Assembly (NCBI RefSeq): GCF_046507575.1
Contig: NZ_JBKFEY010000004.1
Location: 62,001 to 126,000, forward strand
Direction: 5' to 3'
From: Pontitalea aquivivens
GTDB lineage: Bacteria > Pseudomonadota > Alphaproteobacteria > Rhodobacterales > Rhodobacteraceae
Length of the DNA stretch: 64,000 bases
Shown one piece after another: positions 17,160 through 25,866 of the stretch; the stretch's first letter is position 1, and the number at the start of each line of letters is the position of its first letter. The notes beneath the pieces are model-generated. The model was not told where the DNA came from and did not search any database. It worked only from the letters and a program-made list of their open reading frames with translations. The translations under genes and the position numbers were made by a program.

Positions 17160-18335
17160 TCAGGCCCGTTCCAGACACATGGCAACACCCATGCCGCCGC
17201 CGATGCACAGCGTGGCAAGGCCCTTTTGCGCGCCCGAACGCTGCATTTCGAACACCAGCGTGTTCAGGATGCGGCAGCCCGAGGCACCGATCGGGTGGCC
17301 GATCGCGATGGCACCGCCGTTCACGTTCACCTTGGACAGATCCCAGCCCATATCCTTGTTCACCGCGCAGGCCTGCGCGGCGAAGGCTTCGTTCGCCTCG
17401 ATCAGGTCCAGATCGGCGGCCGACCATCCGGCCTTTTCCAGCGCCTTGCGGCTGGCCGGAATCGGGCCGCAGCCCATGATCGAGGGGTCAAGCCCCGCGG
17501 TGGCGTAGGATGCGATACGCGCCAGCGGCGTCAGCCCGCGGCGGACGGCCTCTTCCTCGCTCATCAGAAGGACGGCGGCGGCGCCGTCATTGATGCCCGA
17601 GGCATTGCCCGCCGTGACCGAGCCGTCCCTGGTGAAGGCCGGCTTCAGTTTCTGCATCGATTCAATCGTGGCGCCGTGGCGGATATATTCGTCGTTGTCC
17701 ACGATGATGTCGCCCTTGCGGGTCTTGACGGTGAAGGGGGCGATTTCATCCTTGAACTTGCCGGCCTTTTGCGCCGCCTCGGCCTTCAGCTGGCTGGCAA
17801 GGGCGAATTCGTCCTGCATCTCGCGCGAGATTTGCCATTGCTGCGCCACGTTTTCGGCGGTTTGACCCATGTGATAGCCGTTGAACGCATCCCACAGGCC
17901 ATCCTTGATCATCGAGTCGATGAACTTCATATCCCCCATCTTTTGCCCCGCGCGCAGATGTGCGACATGGGGGGACAGGGACATGTTTTCCTGCCCGCCC
18001 GCGATGACGATGGCGGCATCGCCCAGTTGGATGTGCTGCGCGGCCAGCGCGACCGAGCGCAGGCCCGATCCGCAGACCTGGTTGATCGACCAGGCGGCGG
18101 CTTCGATCGGCAAGCCCGCGTTGATATGCGCCTGACGGGCCGGGTTCTGGCCCTGGCCTGCGGTCAGCACCTGGCCCAGGATGGTTTCGGACACTTCGGC
18201 CTTTTCAATCCCGGCGCGGGCAACGACCGCCTCGATCACCGCGGCGCCAAGGTCATGGGCGGGGGTGTTGGCGAAAGCACCGTTGAAACTGCCGACAGCG
18301 GTTCGTGCTGCCGAGACGATGACGACATTGGTCAT
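17160..18335 (-). CDS. phbA: Acetyl-CoA acetyltransferase (beta-ketothiolase)
   Basis: 391 residues. Condenses two acetyl-CoA to acetoacetyl-CoA, the first step of polyhydroxybutyrate synthesis. Active-site motifs: NQVCGSGLRSV (nucleophilic Cys near residue 88), GHPIGASG (His near 348) and CIGGGMG (second Cys near 378). Length and motifs are standard for biosynthetic thiolases. It is upstream of phbB on the same strand; no PHA synthase is in the window. Confidence 0.96.
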   Translation of the reverse strand: MTNVVIVSAARTAVGSFNGAFANTPAHDLGAAVIEAVVARAGIEKAEVSETILGQVLTAGQGQNPARQAHINAGLPIEAAAWSINQVCGSGLRSVALAAQHIQLGDAAIVIAGGQENMSLSPHVAHLRAGQKMGDMKFIDSMIKDGLWDAFNGYHMGQTAENVAQQWQISREMQDEFALASQLKAEAAQKAGKFKDEIAPFTVKTRKGDIIVDNDEYIRHGATIESMQKLKPAFTRDGSVTAGNASGINDGAAAVLLMSEEEAVRRGLTPLARIASYATAGLDPSIMGCGPIPASRKALEKAGWSAADLDLIEANEAFAAQACAVNKDMGWDLSKVNVNGGAIAIGHPIGASGCRILNTLVFEMQRSGAQKGLATLCIGGGMGVAMCLERA

Positions 18336-18388
18336 GGATATACTCCCTCGGACTCAAGGATAGGGCGACGTGCCCCGTGCCGCTGCGC

Positions 18389-18416
18389 AGCATGAACCAA
18401 GGGCGGCCAAGGTCAA
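18389..18416 (-). promoter_or_regulatory. Candidate phbA promoter
   Basis: On the minus strand, TTGACC (18411-18416), a 16-bp spacer, then CATGCT (18389-18394), about 54 bp before the phbA ATG. Confidence 0.4.
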
Positions 18417-18472
18417 GTGCATTTGCGGGCCAGCGACCGATGGACGCGCGGCATCGGGGAAGGACGCAGGCG

Positions 18473-19327
18473 TCAGGCACGCATCGCATTCGGCGGGGTT
18501 TTCCAGGGGGGCAGGATTGTCGGCGCCCCAAAGTAGAACCCCTGCATGCAGTCGACCCCCAGATCCATCAGATAGGCGGCATCTTCGCCATTCTCGACCG
18601 CTTCGGCGACGGTCAGCATGTCGAAATGCCGCGCGATGGACAGCAGGGCACCGGCCAGAACCTGATTGTCGGCGTTTTCAGCGATGCCGCGAATGAACTG
18701 GCCGTCGATCTTGATCATGTCGAAATAGAATTCGCGCAGATACCGGAATGAGGTGTAGCCCGCGCCGAAATCATCCAGCGCAAAGCTGACGCCGCGGGCC
18801 TGCAGATCCTGCATGAAGACGCCGACCAGATCGGGCATCAGCATGGCAGAGCTTTCGGTAATTTCCAGAATCAGCCGTTCAGCGGCGGTTTCATCCACCG
18901 CAAGGCCACGGTTGAGGGTCTTCATCCAGTCGGGATAGCCGATCGAGCGCGCCGACATGTTGATCGACAGCCGCAGCCCCGGGTCTTCGGACAGCGAGAT
19001 CAGCCCCATTTCCAGCGCAAGGCAGTCGATCTGGCGCCCAAGTTCGGTGGTTTCGACGGTGTTGATGAACTGACGTGCGGGAATCACCCGCCCGGTTTCG
19101 TCGAGGATTCGGATCAGTCCTTCGTAGAAGGCGGCCCGGTCGGGGCGCGCGCTTTGCACGATCGGCTGGAAGGCCAGAACGACATCGCGCCGGCTGACGG
19201 CGCGGCGGACCATGGCCATTGTTTCGCGGTCGCGCTGGGCAACCGCGTAATCCAGGGGGCTGGCCAGGTCCGCCCGAAGCGGTTCGCCTGCGGTTCTGTC
19301 GCCCGTCGGGGATTCGGGGTATGGCAT
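18473..19327 (-). CDS. EAL-domain protein (putative c-di-GMP phosphodiesterase)
   Basis: 284-residue stand-alone EAL domain with no GGDEF, sensor domain or membrane helix. The metal-binding residues look retained: FYEGLIRIL (EGL in place of EAL), INMSARS, LEITES, LDDFGAGYTSFRYL, DMIKIDGQFI and VAEAVEN. The protein is therefore probably able to hydrolyse c-di-GMP to pGpG, although the EGL variant should be noted. The ATG at 19327 is 7 nt after AAGGAG; an in-frame GTG just upstream is too close to it. It lies upstream of phbA on the same strand across 137 bp. Confidence 0.85.
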   Translation of the reverse strand: MPYPESPTGDRTAGEPLRADLASPLDYAVAQRDRETMAMVRRAVSRRDVVLAFQPIVQSARPDRAAFYEGLIRILDETGRVIPARQFINTVETTELGRQIDCLALEMGLISLSEDPGLRLSINMSARSIGYPDWMKTLNRGLAVDETAAERLILEITESSAMLMPDLVGVFMQDLQARGVSFALDDFGAGYTSFRYLREFYFDMIKIDGQFIRGIAENADNQVLAGALLSIARHFDMLTVAEAVENGEDAAYLMDLGVDCMQGFYFGAPTILPPWKTPPNAMRA

Positions 19328-19420
19328 CGGCACGCTCCTTCCTGGTCGGGGGCAGATTGCCCCGAACCCGCTAAGAAGCGGTAAAACTCGGGCTTTGTTT
19401 CAAATGCGTCGCACAATTCC

Positions 19421-19963
19421 TCAGGGGGCCATCAGTGCCGCGATCACGGCCTTGGCCTCGGGTGCATCCCAGGCGGCTTCGCCGATCAGGCGGGCGACCT
19501 CGCGTCCCTCGGTGTCCAGAATCACGCTGACGGGCAGGCCCACCACCCCCATCGCGCGGGCAAGTGCCTGACGTTCATCGCGAAATTTCGGCAACCGCGT
19601 TACGCCGGCTTCATCGAAGAACTTGTCGATCGCGGCGGGGGCGTTGCGGCCCGTGGCGACGGTGACCACTGCGAAACCATCGCCGCCCAGATCGGCCTGC
19701 AGGCGGTCAAGCGCGGGCATTTCCGCCCGGCATGGCGCGCACCAGGTCGCCCAGAAATTCACCAGCACCACCTTGCCGCGCCAGTCGGCCAGCGTTTTCG
19801 TGGCGCCATCGACATCCTGAAAGGCCACCTCGGGGGCGGGGGCAGGCGGCGCTGTCAGCACCAGCTTGCGCATGTCACCCTGTTTCAGGGGCTCCAGATC
19901 GGTGGCGGCCGCAGCGTTTGCACCAAGCGCAAGGGCCGTATAAAGGACGAGGAACCGCAGCAT
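19421..19963 (-). CDS. TlpA-like thiol:disulfide interchange protein
   Basis: 180-residue exported thioredoxin-fold protein. The N-terminal signal sequence (MLRFLVLYTALALGANAAAA) is followed by a thioredoxin domain with active-site NFWATWCAPCRAEMPAL (CxxC) and the cis-proline region GLPVSVILD. This matches the TlpA/ResE-like reductases that keep periplasmic cysteines (for example in apocytochromes) reduced. GGAGG precedes the ATG at 19963. It is divergent from argH by only 25 bp. Confidence 0.9.
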   Translation of the reverse strand: MLRFLVLYTALALGANAAAATDLEPLKQGDMRKLVLTAPPAPAPEVAFQDVDGATKTLADWRGKVVLVNFWATWCAPCRAEMPALDRLQADLGGDGFAVVTVATGRNAPAAIDKFFDEAGVTRLPKFRDERQALARAMGVVGLPVSVILDTEGREVARLIGEAAWDAPEAKAVIAALMAP

Positions 19964-19988
19964 ATTGCCTCCGACGAAGGGCCTGACC

Positions 19989-21395
19989 ATGACCGATACC
20001 GCCAAGGAACCCCAAGCCTCCAACGCGATGTGGGGCGGGCGCTTCACCGCCGGGCCCGACGCGATCATGGAGGCGATCAATGCCTCGATCGGGTTTGACC
20101 AGCGGCTTTACGCGCAGGATATCCGCGGCAGCCGGGCCCATGCGGCGATGTTGGCCGCCCAGGGCATCATCGGTGATAGCGATGCAAAGGCGATCCGGGA
20201 AGGGCTGCTCACGGTCTTGTCAGAGATCGAGGCCGGCAATTTCCCTTTCCGCACCGCGCTGGAAGACATCCACATGAACGTCGAGGCGCGGTTGAAGGAA
20301 ATCATCGGCGAACCCGCGGGCCGGCTGCACACCGCGCGGTCGCGCAATGACCAGGTGGCGACCGACTTCCGGCTTTGGGTGCGCGATCAGGCCGATGCGG
20401 CGATCACCGGGCTGGACGCGCTGATCCGCGCCTGTCTGGGCCAGGCCGAGGCGGGGGCAGATTGGGTGATGCCGGGCTTTACCCACCTGCAGACCGCGCA
20501 GCCGGTGACATGGGGGCATCACATGATGGCCTATGTGGAAATGTTCGCCCGCGACAAGTCGCGCTTTGTCGATGCGCGCCGCCGGATGAACGAATGCCCG
20601 CTGGGCGCGGCGGCACTGGCCGGCACCGGGTTTGCGATCGACCGGCACGCGACGGCGGCGGCGCTGGGCTTTGACCGGCCGATGGCCAACAGCCTTGATG
20701 CGGTGTCGGATCGTGATTTCGCACTGGAATTCCTGTCCGCCGCGTCAATCTGCGCGGTGCATCTGTCGCGGCTGGCCGAAGAGCTGGTGATCTGGTCCTC
20801 GGCCCAGTTCCGGTTTGTGGCGATGTCGGACAAATGGTCCACCGGCTCATCGATCATGCCGCAAAAGCGCAACCCCGACGCGGCCGAACTGATCCGCGCC
20901 AAGATCGGCCGCATCCTGGGGTCGACCGTCGCGCTGTTCACGGTGATGAAGGGCCTGCCGCTGGCCTATTCCAAGGACATGCAGGAAGACAAGGAACAGG
21001 TCTTTGACGCCGCCGACAACCTGATGCTGTCGCTGGCCGCGATGGAGGGCATGCTGCGCGACCTGACGGTGAACCGCGACAAGCTGCAGGCGGCGGCCTC
21101 CAGCGGGTTTTCCACCGCGACCGATCTGGCCGACTGGCTGGTGCGCGAGGCGGGCCTGCCCTTCCGCGATGCCCATCACGTTACGGGTTCGCTGGTGGCG
21201 ATGGCCGAGGCCAAGGGCTGTGACCTGCCCGATCTGTCGCTGGCCGACATGCAGTCGGTTCATCCGGCGATCGACGACAGCATCTTTGCGGTGCTGGGGG
21301 TGCATAATTCCGTTGCCTCGCGCCAGTCCTATGGCGGCACCGCGCCCGACCAGGTGCGCGCCCAGATCGCCCGCTGGAAGGAGGCGCTGGCATGA
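19989..21395 (+). CDS. argH: Argininosuccinate lyase
   Basis: 468 residues. Cleaves argininosuccinate to arginine and fumarate, the last step of arginine synthesis. Signature loop GSSIMPQKRNPD, N-terminal MWGGRF, and HTARSRNDQVATDFRLW are all conserved. The ATG at 19989 (MTDTAKEPQ) is used. It overlaps the following small lipoprotein gene by 4 bp (ATGA). Confidence 0.97.
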   Translation: MTDTAKEPQASNAMWGGRFTAGPDAIMEAINASIGFDQRLYAQDIRGSRAHAAMLAAQGIIGDSDAKAIREGLLTVLSEIEAGNFPFRTALEDIHMNVEARLKEIIGEPAGRLHTARSRNDQVATDFRLWVRDQADAAITGLDALIRACLGQAEAGADWVMPGFTHLQTAQPVTWGHHMMAYVEMFARDKSRFVDARRRMNECPLGAAALAGTGFAIDRHATAAALGFDRPMANSLDAVSDRDFALEFLSAASICAVHLSRLAEELVIWSSAQFRFVAMSDKWSTGSSIMPQKRNPDAAELIRAKIGRILGSTVALFTVMKGLPLAYSKDMQEDKEQVFDAADNLMLSLAAMEGMLRDLTVNRDKLQAAASSGFSTATDLADWLVREAGLPFRDAHHVTGSLVAMAEAKGCDLPDLSLADMQSVHPAIDDSIFAVLGVHNSVASRQSYGGTAPDQVRAQIARWKEALA

Positions 21396-21529
21396 CCCGG
21401 CTTGTGCTTTTGGCCGGGGTGCTGGCGCTGGCAGCCTGTGGCGTCGACGGTCCGCCCCAGCACCCCGAGGGCACCGGGCCCGGCATTCGGATCGAGGGGA
21501 CGGCGGTCTTCGGCATTACCCGCGGCTGA
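21392..21529 (+). CDS. Small lipoprotein coupled to argH
   Basis: 45 residues: signal peptide MTRLVLLAGVLALAAC with lipobox LAAC (C16) and a short Pro/Gly-rich mature tail ending GIRIEGTAVFGITRG. The start overlaps the argH stop. A tiny lipoprotein at this place recurs in rhodobacters by my recollection. Its role is unknown; a membrane anchor of only about 30 mature residues argues for a structural or signalling peptide rather than an enzyme. Confidence 0.75.
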   Translation: MTRLVLLAGVLALAACGVDGPPQHPEGTGPGIRIEGTAVFGITRG

Positions 21530-21584
21530 CCTTTCGCCAAGGCCTTTCGCGCGCTACAACCCGCGCATCTGAACCGGAGTTTCC

Positions 21585-21911
21585 GTGGCTCGTCTGTCGC
21601 CCCTTCGCCTGACCTATCTTGGCCTTGCGCTGATCGGCGCGGTGCTGCCGATGCGGTATTTTCTGGAGTATCTGGCCGCAAGCGGCTGGTCGCTGACCGC
21701 GCTGCGCGATGCCTGGTTCGTGAACCCCGCGACCGAGGGGCTGACCTGGGATCTGACCATCGCCGCCGCCGCGCTGACCGTCTGGATCATCGCCGAGGTG
21801 CGGGTTCGCCGCAACTGGGCCGCGCTGGTGGCGATCCCGGCAACCTTCTGTATCGGCGTCGGCTGCGGGCTGCCGCTTTATCTGTATCTTCGAACCTGCA
21901 AGGTGGGCTGA
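21585..21911 (+). CDS. DUF2834 family membrane protein
   Basis: 108 residues with three hydrophobic segments (about 8-28, 55-75 and 80-100) and the YLGLALIGAVLPMRYFLEYL start typical of DUF2834. The function is unknown. The start is GTG at 21585. Its last base is the first base of the lysA start (TGATG), so it is translationally coupled to lysA. Confidence 0.8.
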   Translation: MARLSPLRLTYLGLALIGAVLPMRYFLEYLAASGWSLTALRDAWFVNPATEGLTWDLTIAAAALTVWIIAEVRVRRNWAALVAIPATFCIGVGCGLPLYLYLRTCKVG

Positions 21912-23176
21912 TGGACCATTTTCTTTACAAGGACGGCGTTCTGCATGCCGAAGACGTCGCAATCCCCGAAATCGCGGCCGCCGTGGGCACACCCTTCTAT
22001 GTCTATTCCACCGCGACACTGACGCGTCATTACCGGCTGTTCGAGGAAGCCCTGGCCGGGATGGATCATCTGGTCTGCTTTTCGGTGAAGTCGAACGGCA
22101 ATATCGCGGTGCTGCGGACGCTGGGTCAGTTGGGCGCGGGGATGGATGTGGTCTCGGGCGGGGAATACCTGCGCGCCCGGGCCGCCGGTGTGCCGGGCGA
22201 CCGGATCGTGTTTTCCGGCGTGGGCAAGACGCCCGCCGAAATCCGGCAGGCGCTGGAGGGGGGCATCCGCCAGTTCAACGTCGAATCCGAACCCGAGCTG
22301 CTGGCGATTTCCGCCATCGCGACCGAATTGGGGGTGCAGGCGCCCATCGCGATCCGCGTGAACCCCGATGTGGACGCCAGAACGCATGAGAAAATTGCCA
22401 CCGGAAAATCGGAAAACAAGTTTGGCATCCCGATTGCCAGGGCCCGCGCCGTCTATGCCGAGGCCGCCGGCCTGCCGGGCATCAAGATCGTGGGCGTCGA
22501 TCTGCATATCGGCAGCCAGCTGACCGATCTTGCCCCCTTTGAGGCCGCCTTCCTGAAGGTGCGCGAACTGACGCTTGCGCTGCGCGCCGATGGCCATGAC
22601 ATCATCCGCCTGGATCTGGGCGGGGGACTGGGCATTCCCTACACCCGGTCGAACGAAGCGCCGCCCCTGCCGCTGGAATATGGCGAGGTGGTCCGCCGCA
22701 CCGTTGGCGATCTGGGCTGCGAGATCGAGATCGAGCCGGGCCGGCTGATTTCGGGCAATGCGGGGCTGCTGGTGTCCTCGCTGATCTATCTGAAGGAAGG
22801 CGAGGGGCGCGATTTTCTGATCCTGGATGCCGCGATGAACGATCTGGTACGTCCGTCCATGTATGGCGCGCATCATGACATCGTGCCGGTCACCGAACCC
22901 GTGCCGGGCACCGAACAGCGGCCCTATGACATCGTGGGCCCGGTCTGCGAAACCGGCGATACCTTTGCCAAGGGCCGCGCCATGCCCCGGCTGGCGCCCG
23001 GCGATCTGGTGGCGTTCCGGTCCGCCGGGGCCTATGGGGCGGTGATGGCGTCCGAATACAACACCCGGCCGCTGGTGCCCGAGGTGCTGGTGAACGGGGA
23101 TCAATTCGCCGTCATCCGCGCAAGGCCAGGCTTTGATGAAATCCTCGGGCGCGATACCATACCCGAATGGCTTTGA
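21911..23176 (+). CDS. lysA: Diaminopimelate decarboxylase
   Basis: 421 residues. PLP enzyme converting meso-diaminopimelate to lysine. The PLP lysine is in VCFSVKSNGN (about residue 60). HIGSQL and the glycine-rich DLGGGLGIPY bind phosphate, and GPVCETGDTFAKGR carries the catalytic Cys. The ATG at 21911 gives MDHFLYKDGVLHAEDV, the conserved start. The TIGR02302 gene follows after 33 bp. Confidence 0.97.
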   Translation: MDHFLYKDGVLHAEDVAIPEIAAAVGTPFYVYSTATLTRHYRLFEEALAGMDHLVCFSVKSNGNIAVLRTLGQLGAGMDVVSGGEYLRARAAGVPGDRIVFSGVGKTPAEIRQALEGGIRQFNVESEPELLAISAIATELGVQAPIAIRVNPDVDARTHEKIATGKSENKFGIPIARARAVYAEAAGLPGIKIVGVDLHIGSQLTDLAPFEAAFLKVRELTLALRADGHDIIRLDLGGGLGIPYTRSNEAPPLPLEYGEVVRRTVGDLGCEIEIEPGRLISGNAGLLVSSLIYLKEGEGRDFLILDAAMNDLVRPSMYGAHHDIVPVTEPVPGTEQRPYDIVGPVCETGDTFAKGRAMPRLAPGDLVAFRSAGAYGAVMASEYNTRPLVPEVLVNGDQFAVIRARPGFDEILGRDTIPEWL

Positions 23177-23209
23177 CGGGGAATCCGCCCCGATAGCCCG
23201 CAGGGAGAC

Positions 23210-25849
23210 ATGGCACCACGCAGCCCCCGCCACCCCGACCCGACGGCCGAGGCGTTGAAACACCTGGCTTGGCCGATCGCGCTGACGCGGGCCGGCATGG
23301 TGCTGGAACGTGGTCTGCGCGCCTTCTGGTCCGCGCTGTCGGTGCTGGCGCTGGCGTTGGCGGCGCTGGCCTTTGGCGCGCAGGATATGGCGGGCGCCCG
23401 CCCGGTTCAGGCTGCGGGTGCGGTGCTGGCGCTGGGGGTTCTGGCAAGCCTGGGCTGGGGCCTTTGGCGGTTCCGCTGGCCTGCCCGGGCCGAGGCGGTG
23501 GCGCGGCTGGATGAAACCCTGCCAGGCCGCCCCATCGCGGCGCTGACCGACCGGATGGCGCTGGGCGGTGCCGATCCGGCCGCACGCGCGCTCTGGGCGG
23601 CGCATCAGGCGCGCATGGCGGCCCGCGCCGCCGCCGCCCGCCCGGTGCCGCCCGCCCCCGACCTGGCCCGCCGCGATCCCTTCGCCCTGCGGCTTAGTGC
23701 GCTGGGCGCGCTGGTGGTGGCGCTGATCTTCGGCGCACCCGCGCGGCTGGCCGATATCGGCGCCCTGGTCACCGGCCTTCCCGGCCCGGCCGAGGCCGCG
23801 ATGGGCGCCGCCTGGGAAGGCTGGGCCGAGCCGCCGCGCTATACCGGCAAGCCGGGGCTATACCTGAACGCGATCACCGCCGACACGCTGGCGCTGCCCG
23901 AAGGCACGCGGCTGTCGTTCCGGTTCTATGGCTCGCCTGATGCGATCGGCTTCAGCGAAACGGTTTCAAACCCCGCTGCGCTGCCGCAGCAGGGGCAGGC
24001 CGATCCCGGCCGGCGCGACCTGGAGGCGGTGCGATCGGGGCTGATCGTGATTACCGGCCCGGGTACTGGCCCGGACGGGCGCGAATTCCAGATCACCATC
24101 CTGCCCGATGCTGCCCCCGCGGTCGAGGTGACGGCGCTGGCGACCCGGCGCGCCGATGGCCGTCTGCAACAGCCCTTTCGCGCGACCGATGATTACGGCG
24201 TGACCGGCGGGCAGGCGCGCATCACGCTGGATCTGGCCGCCGTTTCGCGCCGCTATGGCCTGGCCCTGCCGCCCGAACCGCGCGAGGACCTGATCCTTGA
24301 CCTGCCCCTGCCGATCACCGGCAGCCGCGCCGATTTCACCGAAGCACTGGTCGAGGATGCTGCCCGCCACCCCTGGGCCAACCTGCCCGTCAAGCTGACG
24401 CTGGAGGTTGAAGACGGCCGCGCGCAGACCGGGCAAAGCGCGGAACAGGCGATGGAATTGCCGGGCCGGCGCTTTTTTGACCCGCTGGCCGCGGCACTGA
24501 TCGAGGCGCGGCGCGATCTGTTGTGGTCGCGCGACAATGGCCCGCGCGTGGAACAGTGGCTGCGCGCGGTGGCACACCGCCCCGAGGGCTTTATTCGCCG
24601 CGATGACGCCGGGCTGATGCTGCAGGTGGCGATCCGGCGGCTGGATGCGGCGCTGGATCAGGGCCCGTTGGATGTTTCCACCCGCGACGAACTGGCCGAG
24701 GCGCTGTGGCAATTGGCCGAACTGCTGGAAGATGGCGGGCTGGCCGATGCGCTTGAGGCGATGCGCCAGGCGCAGGAACGCCTGTCCGAGGCGATCCGCA
24801 ATGGTGCCTCGCCCGATGAAATCGCCAAGCTGATGCAGGAACTGAAAGAGGCGACCGACAATTACCTGCGCATGCTGGCGGAACAGGCCCCGCAGGAAGA
24901 TGGCCCGCAATTCGGTCGCCAGCCCGAAAGCCAGCAGATCACCGGCGACCAGATCCAGCAGATGATGGATGAAATCCAGCGCCTGATGGAAGAAGGCCGC
25001 ATGGCCGAGGCGCAGGAGCTGCTGGATCAGCTGTCGCGGATGCTGGAAAATCTGCAGGTCCGGCAGGGCCAGGGCGGCGAAGGCGATATGCCCGGCGGGC
25101 AGGCGATGCGCGATCTGGGCGAGACGCTGCGCGAACAGCAGCAACTGTCCGATGATGCCTTCCGCGGGATGCAGGACGGTCAGTCTGGCCAGCCGCAACG
25201 CGGGCAGGGTCAGACCCCCGATGATCCCCCGCAGCAGGATGGCCGATCCCCGGACGGGCAGACGGGGGACGGGCAGACGGGGGACGGGCAGACGGGCGAA
25301 CAGGGCCAGCCGGGTCAGGATGGGGGCGACGGCGCGGGCGATCAGGGCCGGGCGCTGGCCGAACGCCAGCGTGCGCTGCGGCAGGAACTGGGCCGCCAGC
25401 AAGGACTTTTGCCCCGTCTTGGCAATGAGGCGGGCGAGACCGCGCGCCAGCGCCTGAATGATGCGGGCCGTGCGATGGAACAGGCCGAAGAGGCGCTGCG
25501 GCGCGGTGACAACGGCACCGCCATCGACCGGCAGGCCGATGCGATCGAGGCGCTGCGCGAGGGGATGCGGTCCCTGGGCGAGGCGCTGGCCCAGGAAGAG
25601 GGGCGCCAGCAGGGCGAACAGCGACTGGGCCAGGCGGGATCCGGGCAGGGCCGCGAACCGCCGCGCGACCCGCTGGGCCGGACGCCGGGCGAAGGCGGGC
25701 GCATTGGTACCGACGATCCGATGCTGGGTGGCGAAGATGTCTATCGCCGGGCGCGCGACCTGCTGGATGAAATCCGGCGCCGTTCCGGCGAAAGGCTGCG
25801 CCCGGATGACGAACTGGATTACCTGCGCCGTCTGCTGGATCGGTTCTGA
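23210..25849 (+). CDS. TIGR02302 (DUF4175) family membrane protein
   Basis: 879 residues. Three hydrophobic segments lie near the N-terminus (about 40-58, 62-85 and 165-185), then a large extracytoplasmic-type region. After residue 480 come long Gln/Glu/Arg-rich helices likely to form coiled coils. A low-complexity segment of (DGQTG) repeats sits near residues 682-696, and the end is LRPDDELDYLRRLLDRF. This architecture and the place after lysA match the TIGR02302 family found across alphaproteobacteria, function unknown. An envelope-organising role is plausible but not shown. Confidence 0.85.
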   Translation: MAPRSPRHPDPTAEALKHLAWPIALTRAGMVLERGLRAFWSALSVLALALAALAFGAQDMAGARPVQAAGAVLALGVLASLGWGLWRFRWPARAEAVARLDETLPGRPIAALTDRMALGGADPAARALWAAHQARMAARAAAARPVPPAPDLARRDPFALRLSALGALVVALIFGAPARLADIGALVTGLPGPAEAAMGAAWEGWAEPPRYTGKPGLYLNAITADTLALPEGTRLSFRFYGSPDAIGFSETVSNPAALPQQGQADPGRRDLEAVRSGLIVITGPGTGPDGREFQITILPDAAPAVEVTALATRRADGRLQQPFRATDDYGVTGGQARITLDLAAVSRRYGLALPPEPREDLILDLPLPITGSRADFTEALVEDAARHPWANLPVKLTLEVEDGRAQTGQSAEQAMELPGRRFFDPLAAALIEARRDLLWSRDNGPRVEQWLRAVAHRPEGFIRRDDAGLMLQVAIRRLDAALDQGPLDVSTRDELAEALWQLAELLEDGGLADALEAMRQAQERLSEAIRNGASPDEIAKLMQELKEATDNYLRMLAEQAPQEDGPQFGRQPESQQITGDQIQQMMDEIQRLMEEGRMAEAQELLDQLSRMLENLQVRQGQGGEGDMPGGQAMRDLGETLREQQQLSDDAFRGMQDGQSGQPQRGQGQTPDDPPQQDGRSPDGQTGDGQTGDGQTGEQGQPGQDGGDGAGDQGRALAERQRALRQELGRQQGLLPRLGNEAGETARQRLNDAGRAMEQAEEALRRGDNGTAIDRQADAIEALREGMRSLGEALAQEEGRQQGEQRLGQAGSGQGREPPRDPLGRTPGEGGRIGTDDPMLGGEDVYRRARDLLDEIRRRSGERLRPDDELDYLRRLLDRF
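25253..25297 (+). repeat. 15-bp tandem repeat, three copies, inside the TIGR02302 gene
   Basis: Unit GACGGGCAGACGGGG three times (last copy ends in C), in frame, encoding DGQTG repeats. Copy changes would add or remove five residues without frameshift. Confidence 0.9.
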
Positions 25850-25866
25850 ACGGGGGCGATGGCCTG

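Noticed and set aside
18473..19327. EAL protein as an inactive sensor
   Set aside because: Only the Ala of EAL differs; the Glu, Asp pair, Lys and later Glu positions remain, so inactivity is not supported.
21878..23605. 575-codon minus-strand frame opposite lysA
   Set aside because: Antisense shadow of lysA; composition of shadow type.
25253..25297. Regular short repeats considered as a CRISPR array
   Set aside because: No spacers; the units are directly adjacent and in frame within a gene.
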